Part shown: one piece after another, positions 22,785-35,712 of the stretch
Position numbering within the stretch: the stretch's first letter is position 1
Layout of the letters: each line of letters begins with the position of its first letter
Position numbers and translations under genes: made by a program
The notes under the pieces: generated by a model
What the model was told of the DNA's origin: nothing
The model's database searches: none
The model's input: the letters and a program-made list of their open reading frames with translations, nothing else
Source of the DNA: Sipunculus nudus
Lineage: Eukaryota; Annelida; Sipuncula; Golfingiida; Sipunculidae
DNA: 64,000 nt
Direction of reading: 5' to 3'
Assembly: GCA_026874595.1 (NCBI GenBank)
Contig: CM049316.1
Location: 60,091,676-60,155,675, forward strand

Positions 22785-23990
22785 GTAAGTATAACCAGCT
22801 GGGTAGTTTCCCGTGATGCCCCGCGCGTAATACACACCTGCGTGCTTATTCATATTGAGTGGTATCGCTATTTCGCTTACACCGTGTTAGACAAGAAGTT
22901 TTTTCAGACCCAGCCAAGAATACCAACAAGACACTTCATTGAGCTAGGGGCCGAGGGGACAGGCGCGGTCTTTTGCTAGACCGTGCAGGCAGATGTTCCG
23001 AGGCCTTTGAACATGCTCTGTCGCTCGATTACGGCGGCATCTCCTCACGCAAGCCAGATTATAGATCTGGACACAGAGCGTTGGTTTGAGCGCTCTATCC
23101 GTGGCGACCCCTTGTAAATAAAACTACTCGAGACATTCAATGGGCTCGAGATCAAAGGTCACACCTGCCAGTTATAGCAATGGGGAAATGATTTTGCTGA
23201 CTGTAGGGCCGTGGGAGGTCGGCAGTTAAACGCTGAGCGATGTGTAAACAAGCGTTGCCAAGTCTTGCATGTGTTGTAGTTTTGTCTTTCAGTCATACCC
23301 GTGATACATTTTATTGACTCAAACAGGCACATTGGAAAATCAACTGAGATGTGAAAAGATACTTGTTGTATATATAATAAGGTTAATGTACATTTGTGAA
23401 AAGGGAAACGTTCTTAATTCCATCAACTCCCGTGAATCATAAACAGAAAATAAATGAAATTAAAGAGGATTATAAATATAATTAATTTAACGTTAAAATG
23501 TATGCCCGGGGAAAAAAAATCTTTTAATGTTCTATAATTAACCCCTATGTGGACTGGCTTATGACTGAGGAAACAAAAATGAACCCAATTGTCCCTCTTT
23601 AAAATTGAAAAAAGTCAAAGAAATATATCAGTAAATATTTATGTTGGCGATAGTCAGTGAGCGTATAATTCTTCCATTCTCCACTAGAGGGCTCTGCGCG
23701 AACGCAACATGTGCGCATCTCGAGTCTGTGTGTTAATGTTTGTCATATACACTAAGTGTGCTTTGCGACATATAAATATGCAATTTCATGAAAAGGAACT
23801 TGATTTTCATTTTAAACGAGTCGGCGTTTATATCAAATATATTAAATTGTAACTTTAAAATATGTTTACGCAAAATTATTAGCATATCTTGTTTCAAACA
23901 GCTGTTTATCTTACAAGTAAAAACAATCTTAATACCAAAAATTAGATATAGCGTTTCAAAGTGGACTCTTAGAAAAAGTTTTGAAACTTC

Positions 23991-24135
23991 AGCTTTGCGC
24001 AGTGGCGGTACCGTAGCCAATGAGGTTCATCCGAGGCGCGGTTATTGCTAGTTGAAAACTATTCCCAATACCCCGCGGTGGCGACCTGAAATATGGTCGA
24101 CACTCGCAATTTTTGAACGCCCCTACGGGGGCTGA
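23991..24135 (+). ncRNA. U4: U4 spliceosomal snRNA gene
   Basis: A 145-nt sequence that aligns without gaps to vertebrate U4 along its whole length, the same length as human U4. U4 pairs with U6 in the tri-snRNP and chaperones it into the spliceosome. The first 16 nt (stem II with U6) are unchanged. The 5' stem-loop keeps the k-turn blocks CCAATGAGG and CCGAGG that bind the 15.5K protein. The Sm site AATTTTTGA is intact at 24109-24117. Substitutions are paired in helices: positions 21/51 (U-A to C-G), 96/105 (U-A to C-G), 130/141 (U-A to C-G) and 132/139 (U-A to C-G). This argues for a functional gene rather than a decayed copy. Position 61 (A to G) lies in or beside stem I and would give a wobble pair. 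No poly(A) tail follows, so it is not a processed pseudogene. I could not identify a PSE with confidence. Confidence 0.96.
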
Positions 24136-25604
24136 TATATCAAAAGGAAAATAGTGTCACTCCTACTAGGCATTAAATAAATACACCGAGGAATATCCAA
24201 AATTCGGTCGATTTTTACTTAAGGTAGCAAGATTGGCAAGGAAAACCCTGTATCTAAAATAAATCCAATTCCGTATTTTAAATATGTTACAGTATTCTTT
24301 CTGATGGTACACATATTTTGAAAATTTTCATCATTTAACATTTAAATTTTGGTTTTAAAATTTACAACAGTACACTATTTTAAACACCCAGTTACAGTAA
24401 GTCACTTGTATGCAGGTTAATTTTAAACTAAATGACAATATCACAACAGTGTTTTTATTTTTCCTCTATCATGTTTCTATCTAGCTTACCTTAAATTTTA
24501 AATTTTGATTCAATAAAAAAATAAAATTTCATTCTTCAACAAGAAAAACACAGTGGAGAGAAAATATGAGATATTGTCATGCAGTTTAAAATTAATCGAC
24601 TAATATTTTGAATTTTACAAAATCATGTTAAAATTATTTAAAAAATTAAAAATATGTATACCATCAGAAAGAACACTGTGCCAGCTTTATAATGATGTAT
24701 ACTTTATGGGGTCTATTATGAATTTCAAAAAAATTTTGGACTAACGTTTTGTATAAGTGTTTATGCAAAACCTGCCAAACGGCTTTATTACAACCAGTGA
24801 TCATGTGTACATAAAGTTACAATTAAAAACCTGTTTATTTCTCTTTTGTTAACGGATAATCACTGAATAAAAAAATCGCTTGTTATAAGCAACACTATAT
24901 AGAGGTGCTCTAGGTAGCAAAACTGACAGCTAAACCGTCGCCATTGATTTGCAGAATCCAAACTTTTTGACGAACGTGTGTGGCATCTGACAACATTTGC
25001 TGGGTAGTTATGTACAACCGCGATAGATGGCGCCCTCGTAAAGAGATCTTGCAGAGAGAAAGCGTAGTCGACGGTTGCGAGGTCTCTAAAAGGGGGGACA
25101 AACGAAAGAAGGCGGCGGGGGGGGGGGGGGGGGGGGGGGGGGGAAGAAGGCGTATTAAATGTGGAAAATGGAAAAATAAGCTCTCAGTACCTAAGAACAA
25201 ACCCAGATGTTGCATTATGATGTTTTTGAAACTCCCCATATTGCGCCATTACAATCCAAATTTTCAAAATATTTCAACACTAATTGAGGGCATTAGCCAC
25301 TACAGTACCATCCCTATTAAAAATTCTGTGTCCGCCCTTGAGTTAAAATAGTATACGTAAAAATTTCATGGCATTTTAAAGGGAACATACGATCGAATTC
25401 AATTATTTTTAGTTTTATTCTTTGAAATGGAAATAAGTTGTTACTGTTGGCATATGGCTTTACTTCTATATATAATCCTGCTTAATAAATTGCTTAAACC
25501 AAAAGGACATTTCTAAGACGAATCAAGAGTTTGTTCACAGCGATAACTAACTTACATGACCTACGGGTCATTGCACTAAGTTTATGAGCATGACATTGAT
25601 TAAG
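24136..25604. other. AT-rich flank with a GC-richer patch, no gene recognised
   Basis: 24136-24900 is AT-rich. The patch at 24905-25110 is GC-richer with a short frame on the minus strand, but no splice signals or homology that I recognise. Within it is the poly-G tract at 25117-25143. Confidence 0.4.
25117..25143 (+). repeat. Poly-G tract of 27 bases
   Basis: An uninterrupted G run, giving poly-glycine or poly-proline in chance frames. Able in principle to form a G-quadruplex. Confidence 0.97.
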
Positions 25605-25813
25605 TCGAGTCCGCACTATCCTAGTCCAGAAGAGGATCTGGGGGGGGGGGGGGGGGTCCGGTCCTCCCCCCTTTTTTTGTTTTTCTTCCGAAGCAGCCTT
25701 TTGACCTGGACCCCCTTTTCCGAACCTAGGGACCTTTTTTTAGGTTTTTCATCAGTCCTTCTGGGTTGGACCCCCCCCCCCCCCCTTTCCTAAATCTTTG
25801 ATCCGCCCCTAGG
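25605..25813. mobile_element. MITE-like element with G/C runs and GGATC ends, copy 1
   Basis: A unit containing a long G run (about 25640-25656), the spaced blocks TTCCGAA and GGACCC, a C run (about 25769-25785) and ending GATCCGCCCCTAGG. It is roughly self-complementary. The second copy at 29507-29706 has the same ending, GGATCCGCCCCTAAATTC. Boundaries are approximate. Confidence 0.5.
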
Positions 25814-26310
25814 TTCCGAGTGCAAGTCCGAAGCCAGGCCACTCAAGTCCAAGTCCCGAATTCTTCTGGTTCTATAGTCTAAGTCCACCCTGTTCGAATC
25901 CAAGTCATATGGAACCCGACTCCAAGTCAAGATTCCAAATCCAATACAAATCTGCTGATTATAAGAATCTGAAACAGGGAAATCTAGATTATCACATGTG
26001 CTTTTGTTTTCATTTATACACACGATTTTTATATAAATGTGTTATAACATGTATCTCCCGATGAAGATCTAGTTGGTAATAGATGTACCTTTTTTTGTTA
26101 TATCCTGCATGTTAACAGCTCGCACATGTATATAAGCCTCCTTAGAATTTGGAATATTTTCTTTCACCACTATAAAATCTAGATGATTTCTTGAGTCCTC
26201 ATCTCTGAGTCCAAGTACAAGTCAGAGTCCATGACCCTCTAGTCCAAACTCGAGTCCGAGTCTCTAAAAAAAGTGTACTCGAGTACGGACTCTATTGTCA
26301 ATGTCCGGGC
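25814..26310. repeat. Degenerate AGTCCAAGTC low-complexity repeat
   Basis: Irregular repetition of words such as CAAGTCC, GAGTCCAAGT and CTCGAGTCCGAGTC at 25840-25940 and 26195-26310, separated by AT-rich sequence. No frame of interest. Confidence 0.5.
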
Positions 26311-27521
26311 TTGAGTATTACATCACTATAGAGCACGACCTATACAGATTTGACCTGATATCAAACAAGTTTTTAATATTGTGACAAAATATGCAGGATG
26401 CTCTCAGACCTATTTAATTCCGGTCAAGTTTAAAGATTTTTTTCTTCCAAAATTAACGGAAGCCGAGACAAACTCCATACTGTGTAGGTATTAACATACA
26501 CAGAATAACCTATCCGTAAAAATATCATATTCAATAAAAGTCAACAAAAGGCCACAGCTTTGACACTGCAATATTCAGTATGGATTATTGACAAGACCAA
26601 TGGAGTTAATAAAGAAATGCTGCTTGTTTTGGGTTTCATCTACAAAACCATTACTTTATTTGCATAAATTTCCCATACTGGGATCACTTATCTAGAACTG
26701 AAATAATAAGCTTTTTTTCAAGGAATTTTATGATGATTGCAGAGTAACATTTTGATTTAACAAATAAGCGTGCAACCTCAAAATACCGATCGAAGAAACA
26801 TTAGCGGTTTGATTTTCCATTTTACTAAATCCATTCCTTCTTTGAACCTTGAAAATAAAAATGCCGTATACATATCTGATTTATAATTAAAATTTTAAAG
26901 CTGATATAACCAGTTAAAGTCATTAATTAATATTTCAAAAGTGAATTATTCATAGTTTCGATGCCCATGTTTACCTGCCAAAACCTAGTATATTTTTCTC
27001 AATGTTTGAATTAATGTATGTGTGAATATTCTTCATGCAAATATTGCATGACAGATTATGCCACCTGGTGTTATCTGCGTGTATTTCCATCAGCAGTTTC
27101 CATCACTCTAACCATATAGCATGCACTTGAACCGTTTTTGCGGTTGGACATGTCTGCGTAACTTTCGCTTTGGGGCGGGGTTTCTAAGGGCCGAATTCGC
27201 CCGCTGGATACACAAAATTGTCACAGTTTATAATAGATAGCGCTATGACAGACCTTTGAAATGGAAACACAGGCGGCGAAACCAAATATTCATTGGGACC
27301 AAATAGTAGACCAATATATATGGTACTTAAGTACTGAGGGCGCCAAGCGGAGGAGGAGGATATGTGGGAGGGGACCCTCACTCTAACCAGCTGGGTTTTT
27401 TTTTCAAATGGCACAAACAGTGGTGGTTTTGGTATAAAAACCATAATTAGTACTAGTATTCTCTGCACGGAAAACATGGAATATGATCGGTGGTGAGACA
27501 AATCTTTCAGAAACAAGGGAT
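26311..27521. other. Sequence without recognised gene
   Basis: AT-rich. The 113-residue frame on the minus strand at 27184-27525 runs into repeat sequence at its upper end and shows no motif, so it is not called. Confidence 0.4.
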
Positions 27522-27600
27522 CCATGGGTCACGGCGCTCAGCTGAACGTGGTAAAATTTTAGCAAAAGCAAAATGTACTTATTTAAATTAAAAAAAAAAC
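27522..27600 (+). mobile_element. 5' end fragment of the 2.6 kb dispersed repeat
   Basis: AACAAGGGATCCATGGGTCA then CGGCGCTCAGCTG, the same left end as 11008 and 48871. The following sequence does not match the other copies and no matching right end was found, so this is a truncated or rearranged copy. Confidence 0.6.
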
Positions 27601-28999
27601 TAATTAACATTTGAAATGAGGAAATGGCCTTGCTTTTTTTGTGATAATCAAATATTAAAGACTATATATGAATGCAAGACAAATACTAGATGTGCTCTTT
27701 TTGGACTACATCAAGTTTAAGGTACATGAGCCTCTCATGATCAAATATTTGTAAAAATATCAGTATTTTAACTATGTGAAAGTAATATGTGTTTTAATGC
27801 CCATTGGGAATATATGAAAACCTGGTAAATGGTGAAGATGAGTTGTTGTATAAAAATACACATTTAGTTTTATTAACTGAAATATATACTGTAGAAAATT
27901 ATAATTGTACATCTTCAAATGAGCATAAAGTAAATCTAATAAGTATATATTGTACTATGTAATATATATACCTAAAACTATTTAATCATGCTGTAAGGGA
28001 AAAGTTATGGGCCTAAGAGGTATACCAACGGATATATATTTGATAAACAGAAATGTTTAAATGTAATTAATAATTCTAAAAACAGTTTAAAGAAATGGCC
28101 AAATGAGCTAAAGATTAAATTCCAGGCAGGAAAGTTTGCTTAAATTCTTGATTGAGTGTACCAGTGGTATGCATGGCAAGATATATTAATGGAATGCTCC
28201 AAACTTATATAAAAACACTTTGTGGGCACAAATAATTAATCATTGTAACACTTTGTGATTAAAAAAACAATCCGTAATGTAACAAAAGTATAGAATAATA
28301 ATGAATTACATAGGGAAAACTAAATATTTCTTGGCACCGCAGGTGCCATAGTATCCCCAGACAATTAATCCCCCCCCCCCCCCTTTAAGAATAGGCCTCC
28401 CATCTTCAGCAACAATTAATATCAGATCACCCTCATAGAAAAGGTCACTCTCATGGAAAAGGTCATGACCCCAATTTAAATATACACCATCCCCTAATCC
28501 ATGTCTATGTATTTTCATAATATGAAAGAAATCTATCCATTAGTTTTTTACTTATAATGCTCACAGTACTGTTAAGTGGCAATGATGGGGTATTAAACGG
28601 CACGAAAACAAGTAAAAGAATAGAAGGTGGCGCTACCAGTTTCCAGTGCATGACAACACTATCCAAGATCTTCGGTCAAGTTGATTTTTGGACCAATCAA
28701 TGCATCCCTTATTGAGATATTAATGATTTTGTGTGATTTCACCATATATGGCAATATTAAAGGTCAAGGCCACTCTCATTGGAAAAGTCATGACCCCAAT
28801 TTAAATAAACATCATCCCAAATATAACCCATATCTATGTATATGCATAATATGATAGGAATCTGTCCAATAGTTTTTGACTTATATCCCAGCAAACACAT
28901 AACGTAACCATAACGTTCCTGGAATGTCCTGGTTTGGTCACGAAAAGGACGTCGCCAAATAACGTCACCAGGACGTTATGGGAACATTTTACTGTAGCT

Positions 29000-29117
29000 G
29001 CAAGAAATGCGCATGCGCACTAGATGACATCGATTCAGGAGACGCCGTCATACCATCAGTATTATCTGAATAATCTACATTATACCAACTGCAGTGGAAG
29101 GCATCCATCATTTCAAA
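29000..29117 (+). other. Candidate first exon of the gene carried by the 7 kb element
   Basis: A GC-richer stretch with GCGCATGCGCAC at 29008-29019 ends in a consensus donor, TTTCAAA|GTAAGTG, at 29117/29118. It lies just inside the left ACGT array, where a promoter would be expected. The start is a guess and it is probably non-coding. Confidence 0.3.
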
Positions 29118-29439
29118 GTAAGTGAACTTAAGACATAATACCCAAAGAAAACTAAGATATAATTATTTTGTGATAAAGGACAATTTAAGTAGCAATACAA
29201 AGAGTGTTTGAAACTTCAAAATACTCCCATGCCTGGTTTGATGTTTTTTGCTTGCTCTGAAGGCATGACCGGTAAATCTTTAAAAAGAATGATGAAAATA
29301 TGGCATTGGTGTACAAAACACTCTGTGTGAAGAAGCAGCCTGTAAAAATTAAATTGATATCATTATTTTAAGCTATTGTAAACAAAGTCCAGTTTGAACG
29401 TCACAACAACGTCCGGAAAACGTCAGTTCTTTTACCATA

Positions 29440-29441
<2 letters not shown>

Positions 29442-29505
<64 letters not shown>
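29442..29505. repeat. (TA)n microsatellite
   Basis: About 64 bases of TA. Confidence 0.98.
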
Positions 29506-29506
<1 letters not shown>

Positions 29507-29508
<2 letters not shown>

Positions 29509-29706
29509 CCAGGCGCGGATCAAGGATTTTTTGCACCGAGTGGTCAATGGGTGTTATGCATTAAAATTGTCTATATAAAGGTCGTTGGGTGAGAGCAGGG
29601 GGGGGGGGGGGGGGGCTCGACCCAACCCGCCGTCATGCATAAGATTTGTCTAAAAAAAGGTCGTTGATTGAGAGCGGGGGTGGGGGGGGGGGGGATCCGC
29701 CCCTAA
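29507..29706. mobile_element. MITE-like element with G runs and GGATC ends, copy 2
   Basis: Begins TCCAGGCGCGGATCAAGGAT and ends GGATCCGCCCCTAAATTC. It contains two G runs (29600-29614 and about 29678-29694), each preceded by GGTCGTTG(G/A)(G/T)TGAGAGC. Nested inside the 7 kb element. Confidence 0.6.
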
Positions 29707-30504
29707 ATTCTTGGTATAAATGTTGCCGGGGATTATATTTGTAATTATTTGTTGGCGACGATATATAAAACACTACGGAAGCATATTGCTGCCACCTGGT
29801 AAATGAAAATAAATTATTGATCTCGTTTGTATGATATAGGCCTACTATATATCTCGCACGAGCAACGTATTATCTCGTACCGTACGTACGACATATTGCC
29901 TCGGACAAGAGCTACAGCTACCAGATAGCCTGATTTTAAGAGATATTCAAAATTGATCTAAGAATTAGATATTTGACATAAAGCACGGTGTAGTGGGTCG
30001 TTTAAAATATTTAATGCATAGGCCTTTACAGCCATTGATACGATTGGTTGGTAGCTGAACAGGAAACATTCCATTTTATTAGTTACTTATAACTTTTATT
30101 TTGAACTAAAAAAATATTATAAACTATCACCCATGGACCTGCGATTAATCTGTGACAGAAGAATACGAAATTCTAATGCAAGTCTTTTCCTTATAAATCA
30201 GGCTGAAGTGGTGATATAAAATCTACACCTCATATCGGTCTCATATACGTGTAATCTTCCCTTCACGGCGTGAAGTTCAACTTATGCATGGGATCAAGCA
30301 CTTCGTTTCATAATATATGAATCATGAACCTCTCTCATGGGAATATCTATATATTTTACAGCATCTCAATAAGTGACATTTAAGTTTCATATTCATTTGC
30401 AATAACATATGTATTGTCTCACCTTATAAACTCATTTTGGCTGAATAAGAAAGTTGCCCGCAAATCAATCACGGGCGCACTGGTTTAATATCTGCTGTTC
30501 ATAG

Positions 30505-30735
30505 GTTTTATAACATTGTTAAACATGTGTGTGAGTAAACCGAGTCCGTCTGTGTCTGTTTATACCACGCAGAACAAGACCGCGTGACAAGAGGAAAGAT
30601 CTTGTTCGCGCACACGCGAAAATTATATAAAAGAGAAGAAACATGAGAGAAACACCAAGAGAAGCTTGATAAAACCTTGATTAATGAAGTTTGGCTTGAC
30701 CACCACCAGGTGGTGTGAGCGCTAAGATTGTTTTT
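30505..30735 (-). repeat. Dispersed ~250 bp repeat, copy 3 (reverse)
   Basis: Read on the minus strand it follows the order of 20161-20410 and 21831-22125: a CCACCTGGTGG block, TTGGTGTTTCTCTCATG with CTTCTCTTTT, CGCGTGTGCGCG, then AAACAGACACAGACGG. The 114-residue minus-strand frame that overlaps it is not called as a gene. Confidence 0.5.
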
Positions 30736-30961
30736 GATCGCGTCCTGCCCTAAGGCAAGCTTTTTTCCACTTGCGTACAGGAGTAGGTAAATAGTTTTAT
30801 AACGAAATATTGAGAGACAGCGTACGTTATATTTTAAGGAACTACACTGCATTTAATGAATACTTAATTAATATACCTGCAGCCTGCGTGGTTTGTGAAC
30901 TGTAAATGGGTCCCGTTAGAAGCCAGTTTTCGTGGATTTTAAACTCTCTAATAATACATTC

Positions 30962-31061
<100 letters not shown>

Positions 31062-31884
31062 ATACATAATAGAATCTAATCCTATCGGAGATATAGGAAC
31101 ATAAATAAACAACCGATTTAATTGATTTTAAAAGATATCGACAAATCATTGGTAGCCTACAACAGATTAATTGGCACATCAATACATAATATATAAAAAT
31201 CAGACTATTCCTAAATTTCAAGCTATATACATATATGTGTATGTTTTATTAAAAGCGAGTTTATATTTCCAAAAGTATTCATGTCTTATGTTACTATCAA
31301 GGACAGTTGTTTCATCACATCTGAAATAGATGAACACTGCATTGTGCATGGTCTAATTTCTAAATTCTATTTCCATATTAAATTCGCTATATGAGCATAG
31401 TAACAACAAAACTGTGTCCCTTGCACATGTCGGGCTATTTTATCTGGTCAAAAAAGGAACCTCTGTAAGACATTACACGTATTTGTAATGACATTAATAG
31501 TATCCACCGGCTGCGCCATTCAAACACAGCGCTGCATGGCAATATCTCCCAAGGCTTTCAGTAATTCATACACACACACATATTTCGTATGTATATAAAT
31601 AAAAAAAAATAAGTAGAGAGAGCGAGAAAGAGAGAGAGAGAGGATTGTAGTAGGAAGTTTCAAATCCATGAAAAGTCGACCTATTTAAATTTTACATACT
31701 AGGCATATAAAGTATACATGAAATACAGTGTAATGTCCAATAACATTTTACGATGTCTTTCAATATTTCAATATATCTCACATTATCCATTCTCAAACAC
31801 TTAAAGTCAGGCTCATATAGGTAGCTGTTACCTCTTGCCCGAACCCTTTTTTCAACAAGTAGTTTCAATTTGGCAAAGGATTTA

Positions 31885-32419
31885 TTTTTAGCTCGGCTCA
31901 CTATAATTCATCTGAGCTTATAACACGTGGTCCATTGTCCGTCGGTCCGTCTGTCCGTTTGACTGGCACGTTTTGAATCCAAAATTTGGCATACGGTATA
32001 CTGTTAGATGTCCCCAAGATCTACAAACCGAAAACTGGTTCACTGCCACTTTGTTCCTTTCAGAAATTAAGGAAAAACCTCAATTTTCCATTAAAAACCT
32101 ATTACCACACTTTGGGACTGCCTAATATCAAAACCACTCATCTGTTTTTCATATTTACTCATTTTCTTTGTATAAACCATAAATATTCCCGTATATAGTT
32201 TGAAACTGTTTCTATGCATATGTTTGAACATGCTTCAGTTTGAACATTAGGAAACATATGGTCAGATCACAAAATATTTTTTGCAACAATATCATATGAA
32301 CCATCCATGGCCTATATTACCTGTTCCTCTCAGACATTATCTCCATTTGATATAAATTTAGATTTTTAACTTCAAGGTCAACTTCAGCTGAGCACAGAGA
32401 CCCATGGTTCCCTTGTTTT
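31885..32419 (-). mobile_element. Short reversed copy of the 2.6 kb dispersed repeat
   Basis: Read on the minus strand it starts AAAACAAGGGAACCATGGGT with GTGCTCAGCTG and ends with GGACGGACCGACGGACAATG and GAGCCGAGCTAAAAA, matching both ends of 11008-13649, but it is only 535 bp, so most of the interior is deleted. Nested in the 7 kb element. Confidence 0.75.
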
Positions 32420-33405
32420 CTTATAAACATTATGACCGGCTCACTATTATGACATCATACGCTGCTATCATACCTATCTAAAACTAAAAGTTTTGTATAT
32501 CACGTGCAGACATCGATTTGATATATTTCACTTCCTTGAAATATTTATACATTTGTGTGTGTGTGTGTTCGTTTCAACTGTGTTTCAGCGGTTTGCAAGA
32601 AGGTGGAGCAGTTGTAAAGTTAGGATGAGAGCATGCCTTATTAAACAGATATATATAGGCCTACATGGCTTATATATCATTATCAGCTGGCCTTTTTTTT
32701 GTAATCTGTGAATGAGATCCGTAAGATTTCTTATATATGTCGTACGTAGGAGACAATATGCATGTCGTACGTAGGAGATAAATCATTTTTTTTACCAGGT
32801 GGCAGCAATACCATTCCGTTAAACACAAGTGAATACCATTCATGAATATTTTACACATGGTGGCTGTAGTTTCTTTCAGATCCAAACTTCGCTGTCGTGC
32901 ATGGTACTTAATCCCCAGAACATAATGCTGTGGAGGTGGTCCACTCTTCTTGGGTAGATTGCGGATATGATGTGAGTCAGTTCATCAATTCCGTGTTCAA
33001 TATCCAGTTTATCTTATTTTCTGATGTTAAACAAGCACAAAGAATTAGCATTCCTACAAGTACAACTGGTCATCTAAAGTCATTACAAGTCATCGGATTA
33101 ATACTGCATTTTTCAAGGTTCTTAATTCGCTTCACGGATAAAAAAAAAAGATCAATACATAAAGCGGAAAGGATGCAATTCCTGATAAACATATGTGGAA
33201 GACTTGAAGTGGGACTAGTTTTATTTACAGGGGAGAACCGGTAATGTATTGGCCTAGTATATGTACTAGAGGTTGCGCTCTCCATTAATTTAAAATTGAG
33301 CTCGAAAGTTAACACCTTAGAATAGGAAATTCGATATTATATGCTTTCTTGTCCATTATATCATACAGTATAATATAAATCGTTGTGAAATGTATACTGT
33401 TGCAG

Positions 33406-33474
33406 AAACATGATATGGCCCTACCGCACAGCAAGCTGCATGAGATAACATGTATACCAACACCTCTGATGAAA
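33406..33474 (+). CDS. Weak candidate exon in the 7 kb element
   Basis: Acceptor GTTGCAG at 33405, 23 open codons, donor ATGAAA|GTGAGC at 33474/33475. Its phase does not join directly to the next candidate exon at 34065, so if real another exon is needed between them. Confidence 0.15.
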
Positions 33475-34064
33475 GTGAGCCGCAATCATAAGGAACGGAC
33501 ATTGCAATGAGTTGTATCTGCATTCTGAAGAAGACGGAGGTGGTAAATGTTATAATTTCATGGAATAATCTGTTGTTAAGTTTTGAGTGCTCTATATATT
33601 TTCGAATCAAATGAGATTCTTGCGGTCATTTATAAAACAGTATAATACATTGGTAATAGGGATTCGATTATGCTTTATAATTTTCGCACTTAAAATGCTA
33701 TTGAGCTGAAGTTGTATGTATTTCCATATTGTATCTCATAATTGACAGCAGGGCCAATAATCCGCTGTCATGCATCTCATCTGTGGCCACGCCTGGGAAT
33801 GCCTTTTTTTTCTTTAATTAACGGGAACTATGCCGGGTTTGTCATGGGGGGGGGGGGGGGGGGTCAACTTCATTTCCTTTTTTTTCACCTAAATCTTGAG
33901 AAAGTGACACAATATATCTCCAGGTATCGTCACAGCGCCTTCTATTTGATCAGAAACTACACATCCACATAAGAATGGACAAAACGTATAAATAATGAAT
34001 TATTTTTTTCAGATGAGAGTTGAGATATATAGGTCGATATGAGAATTTAAAGGCTATACACCAG

Positions 34065-34170
34065 CACATCTTTCGGTCACTCTGTTCCTGCCAAAGTTAC
34101 ATCCATTTTCCTAGCCAAGCTGACTTCGCCTTTCATGTTCAAGCCCTGGTACTTTCGTCTACGAAAGCAG
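34065..34170 (+). CDS. Candidate coding exon in the 7 kb element
   Basis: Bounded by acceptor CTATACACCAG and donor AAAGCAG|GTAAAT. In the frame that leaves at phase 0 it encodes 35 residues ending WYFRLRKQ and joins in frame with the exon at 34943. Another frame is also open, so the call rests on phase agreement. No domain recognised. Confidence 0.35.
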
Positions 34171-34942
34171 GTAAATCTATTTTGACATTTCTAAGTTAAA
34201 ATTTATTTGTGATTGTTTATACATTATAAAATATTAAGCATCTTTCGGCTCATCTGTATAAGCTATTACCAATTGTCTTCCAATGTCCGTTTGTGAGCAG
34301 CTTTTCTCAGAAATGACTGATGAATGTTATTTAAATTTTGTGCACATGCATGTTCAGTCGGGCAGGGATAAGCACATCCCACTTTTGGTGGTTACACATA
34401 AAACTATTTATTTTACACGGACTGTACAAATAGGTATTATAACTAATAACTAGACACTGTTAATGGCTGAGGTTCTGGCGTCGGGTAATGTGTAGGGGTG
34501 AACTCTAATATCCACGCCTGGAATCGAACTCTGGTCACCAGCGGAAAGAGCTGAGTGATTTATCCTATGACTGTTCAGGCCCTGTATTTTGTTTATTTTA
34601 AAAAAATCTTGGTTCAATAATGAATTACAGCACAGATTTGTGGCTTTCTGTGCCACTGGTGTCCAGATATTCACTAAATTATATCTTATGTTTATCTTAG
34701 TTAAAGAGTTTCACATGACCAAAACACGTGCATGCATGCATGGCAACTTACTTTCGTATAGTTATAAGCGATATTATTCTGTTTCAGCAGTTTTTATTGT
34801 ACTTTGTACAGACTTTGAATAAGTTTTTATATTTGATGTTACAATCATGCACGATATTTGTTTCATTGGTGAGCATGCATGGTCACTTGTGTTCTTTGTT
34901 GAAGCTAATAATTCATGTTGTGTTCATGTGTGTCGGTTACAG

Positions 34943-35079
34943 CTATCATATGGCATGTGGGAGACACATCACAAGCTAAGGCAAAGTGAGGGGCTGCTGG
35001 GAGATCACAAGACAGTCATGCCAACAATACATGCACCATTTAGCGACTCTCAGGAGCACACCACGAGAAAACGACGAAA
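34943..35079 (+). CDS. Candidate coding exon in the 7 kb element
   Basis: Acceptor TCGGTTACAG and consensus donor CGACGAAA|GTAAGT. It enters at phase 0 and leaves with two bases (AA) of a split lysine codon. It encodes 45 residues, opening LSYGMWETHH and ending in a basic run RKRRK that could act as a nuclear localisation signal. It joins in frame to the exon at 35481. Confidence 0.42.
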
Positions 35080-35480
35080 GTAAGTTTTTTAAGGTTTATG
35101 TTATAAATAACACTTGTTGTCAATTCAAGAAAATGATATCTATAAGACTGAATTGAATTGAAGGGTCGGCTTCGAGATAATTATGCAAACAAATTCCTGT
35201 TCTTACATTGTGTCCTAAGACTTTTTACATTGCCTTTTCGTTTTCCTAAGCTATCAGTTAATCATATCAGAATTACTATTGACTTAACTTTTCTTTACCC
35301 TACGTTTCATTTATACAATAAGAAGTATCCTTATAATATTTAAGAATATGTCCTTTATAAGGTTGAATTTTATTACTTAAGTTTAATTGATACAATCTGT
35401 CAGCATTGTAACTTTTCCATAATCTTACCTGAGTACACCACTTGTTCATACAACATTTGCAGTATGTTTTCTATTGGCAG

Positions 35481-35697
35481 GAGGCCTATAAAGCATTGCA
35501 TAAAACATTCAAGAAACTTAAATATCTATTTTATACCCATCAAGGAATCCCAGGCCAAGAATGCTCCAGCCGCAATACGGAACAGAGAACAGCTGCAATA
35601 TACGGAACAGCGCACAACCATCAAAACCGGGGTTCGAGCCACCAAGGACAATATTAAAGCCCGCATAGCGCAACATCTGACACCGAGACTTCAATAA
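35481..35697 (+). CDS. Candidate last coding exon in the 7 kb element
   Basis: Acceptor TTTTCTATTGGCAG at 35480. The two bases carried from the previous exon select the frame starting K-RPIKHCIKHS, which runs 72 residues to TAA at 35695-35697; an overlapping frame is also open but does not fit the phase. The tail is rich in R, K, Q and T, ending AQHLTPRLQ. A poly(A) signal follows within 15 bp. With the two preceding exons it forms about 150 residues of continuous reading. I recognise no family; it could be a transposon-specific accessory protein or a captured host sequence. Confidence 0.42.
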
Positions 35698-35706
35698 ACC
35701 AACTTA

Positions 35707-35712
35707 AATAAA
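35707..35712 (+). terminator. Poly(A) signal AATAAA
   Basis: AATAAA ten bases after the stop codon of the candidate last exon and before the right-hand ACGT array; a weaker ATAAA overlaps the stop. Confidence 0.45.

Noticed and set aside
24910-25351. Poly-glycine and poly-proline frames of 109-123 residues
   Set aside because: They depend on a 27-base G run and have no motif or splice support.
30508-30852. 114-residue minus-strand protein in the 7 kb element
   Set aside because: More than half of it overlaps a dispersed 250 bp repeat that also occurs elsewhere without this frame being kept open.
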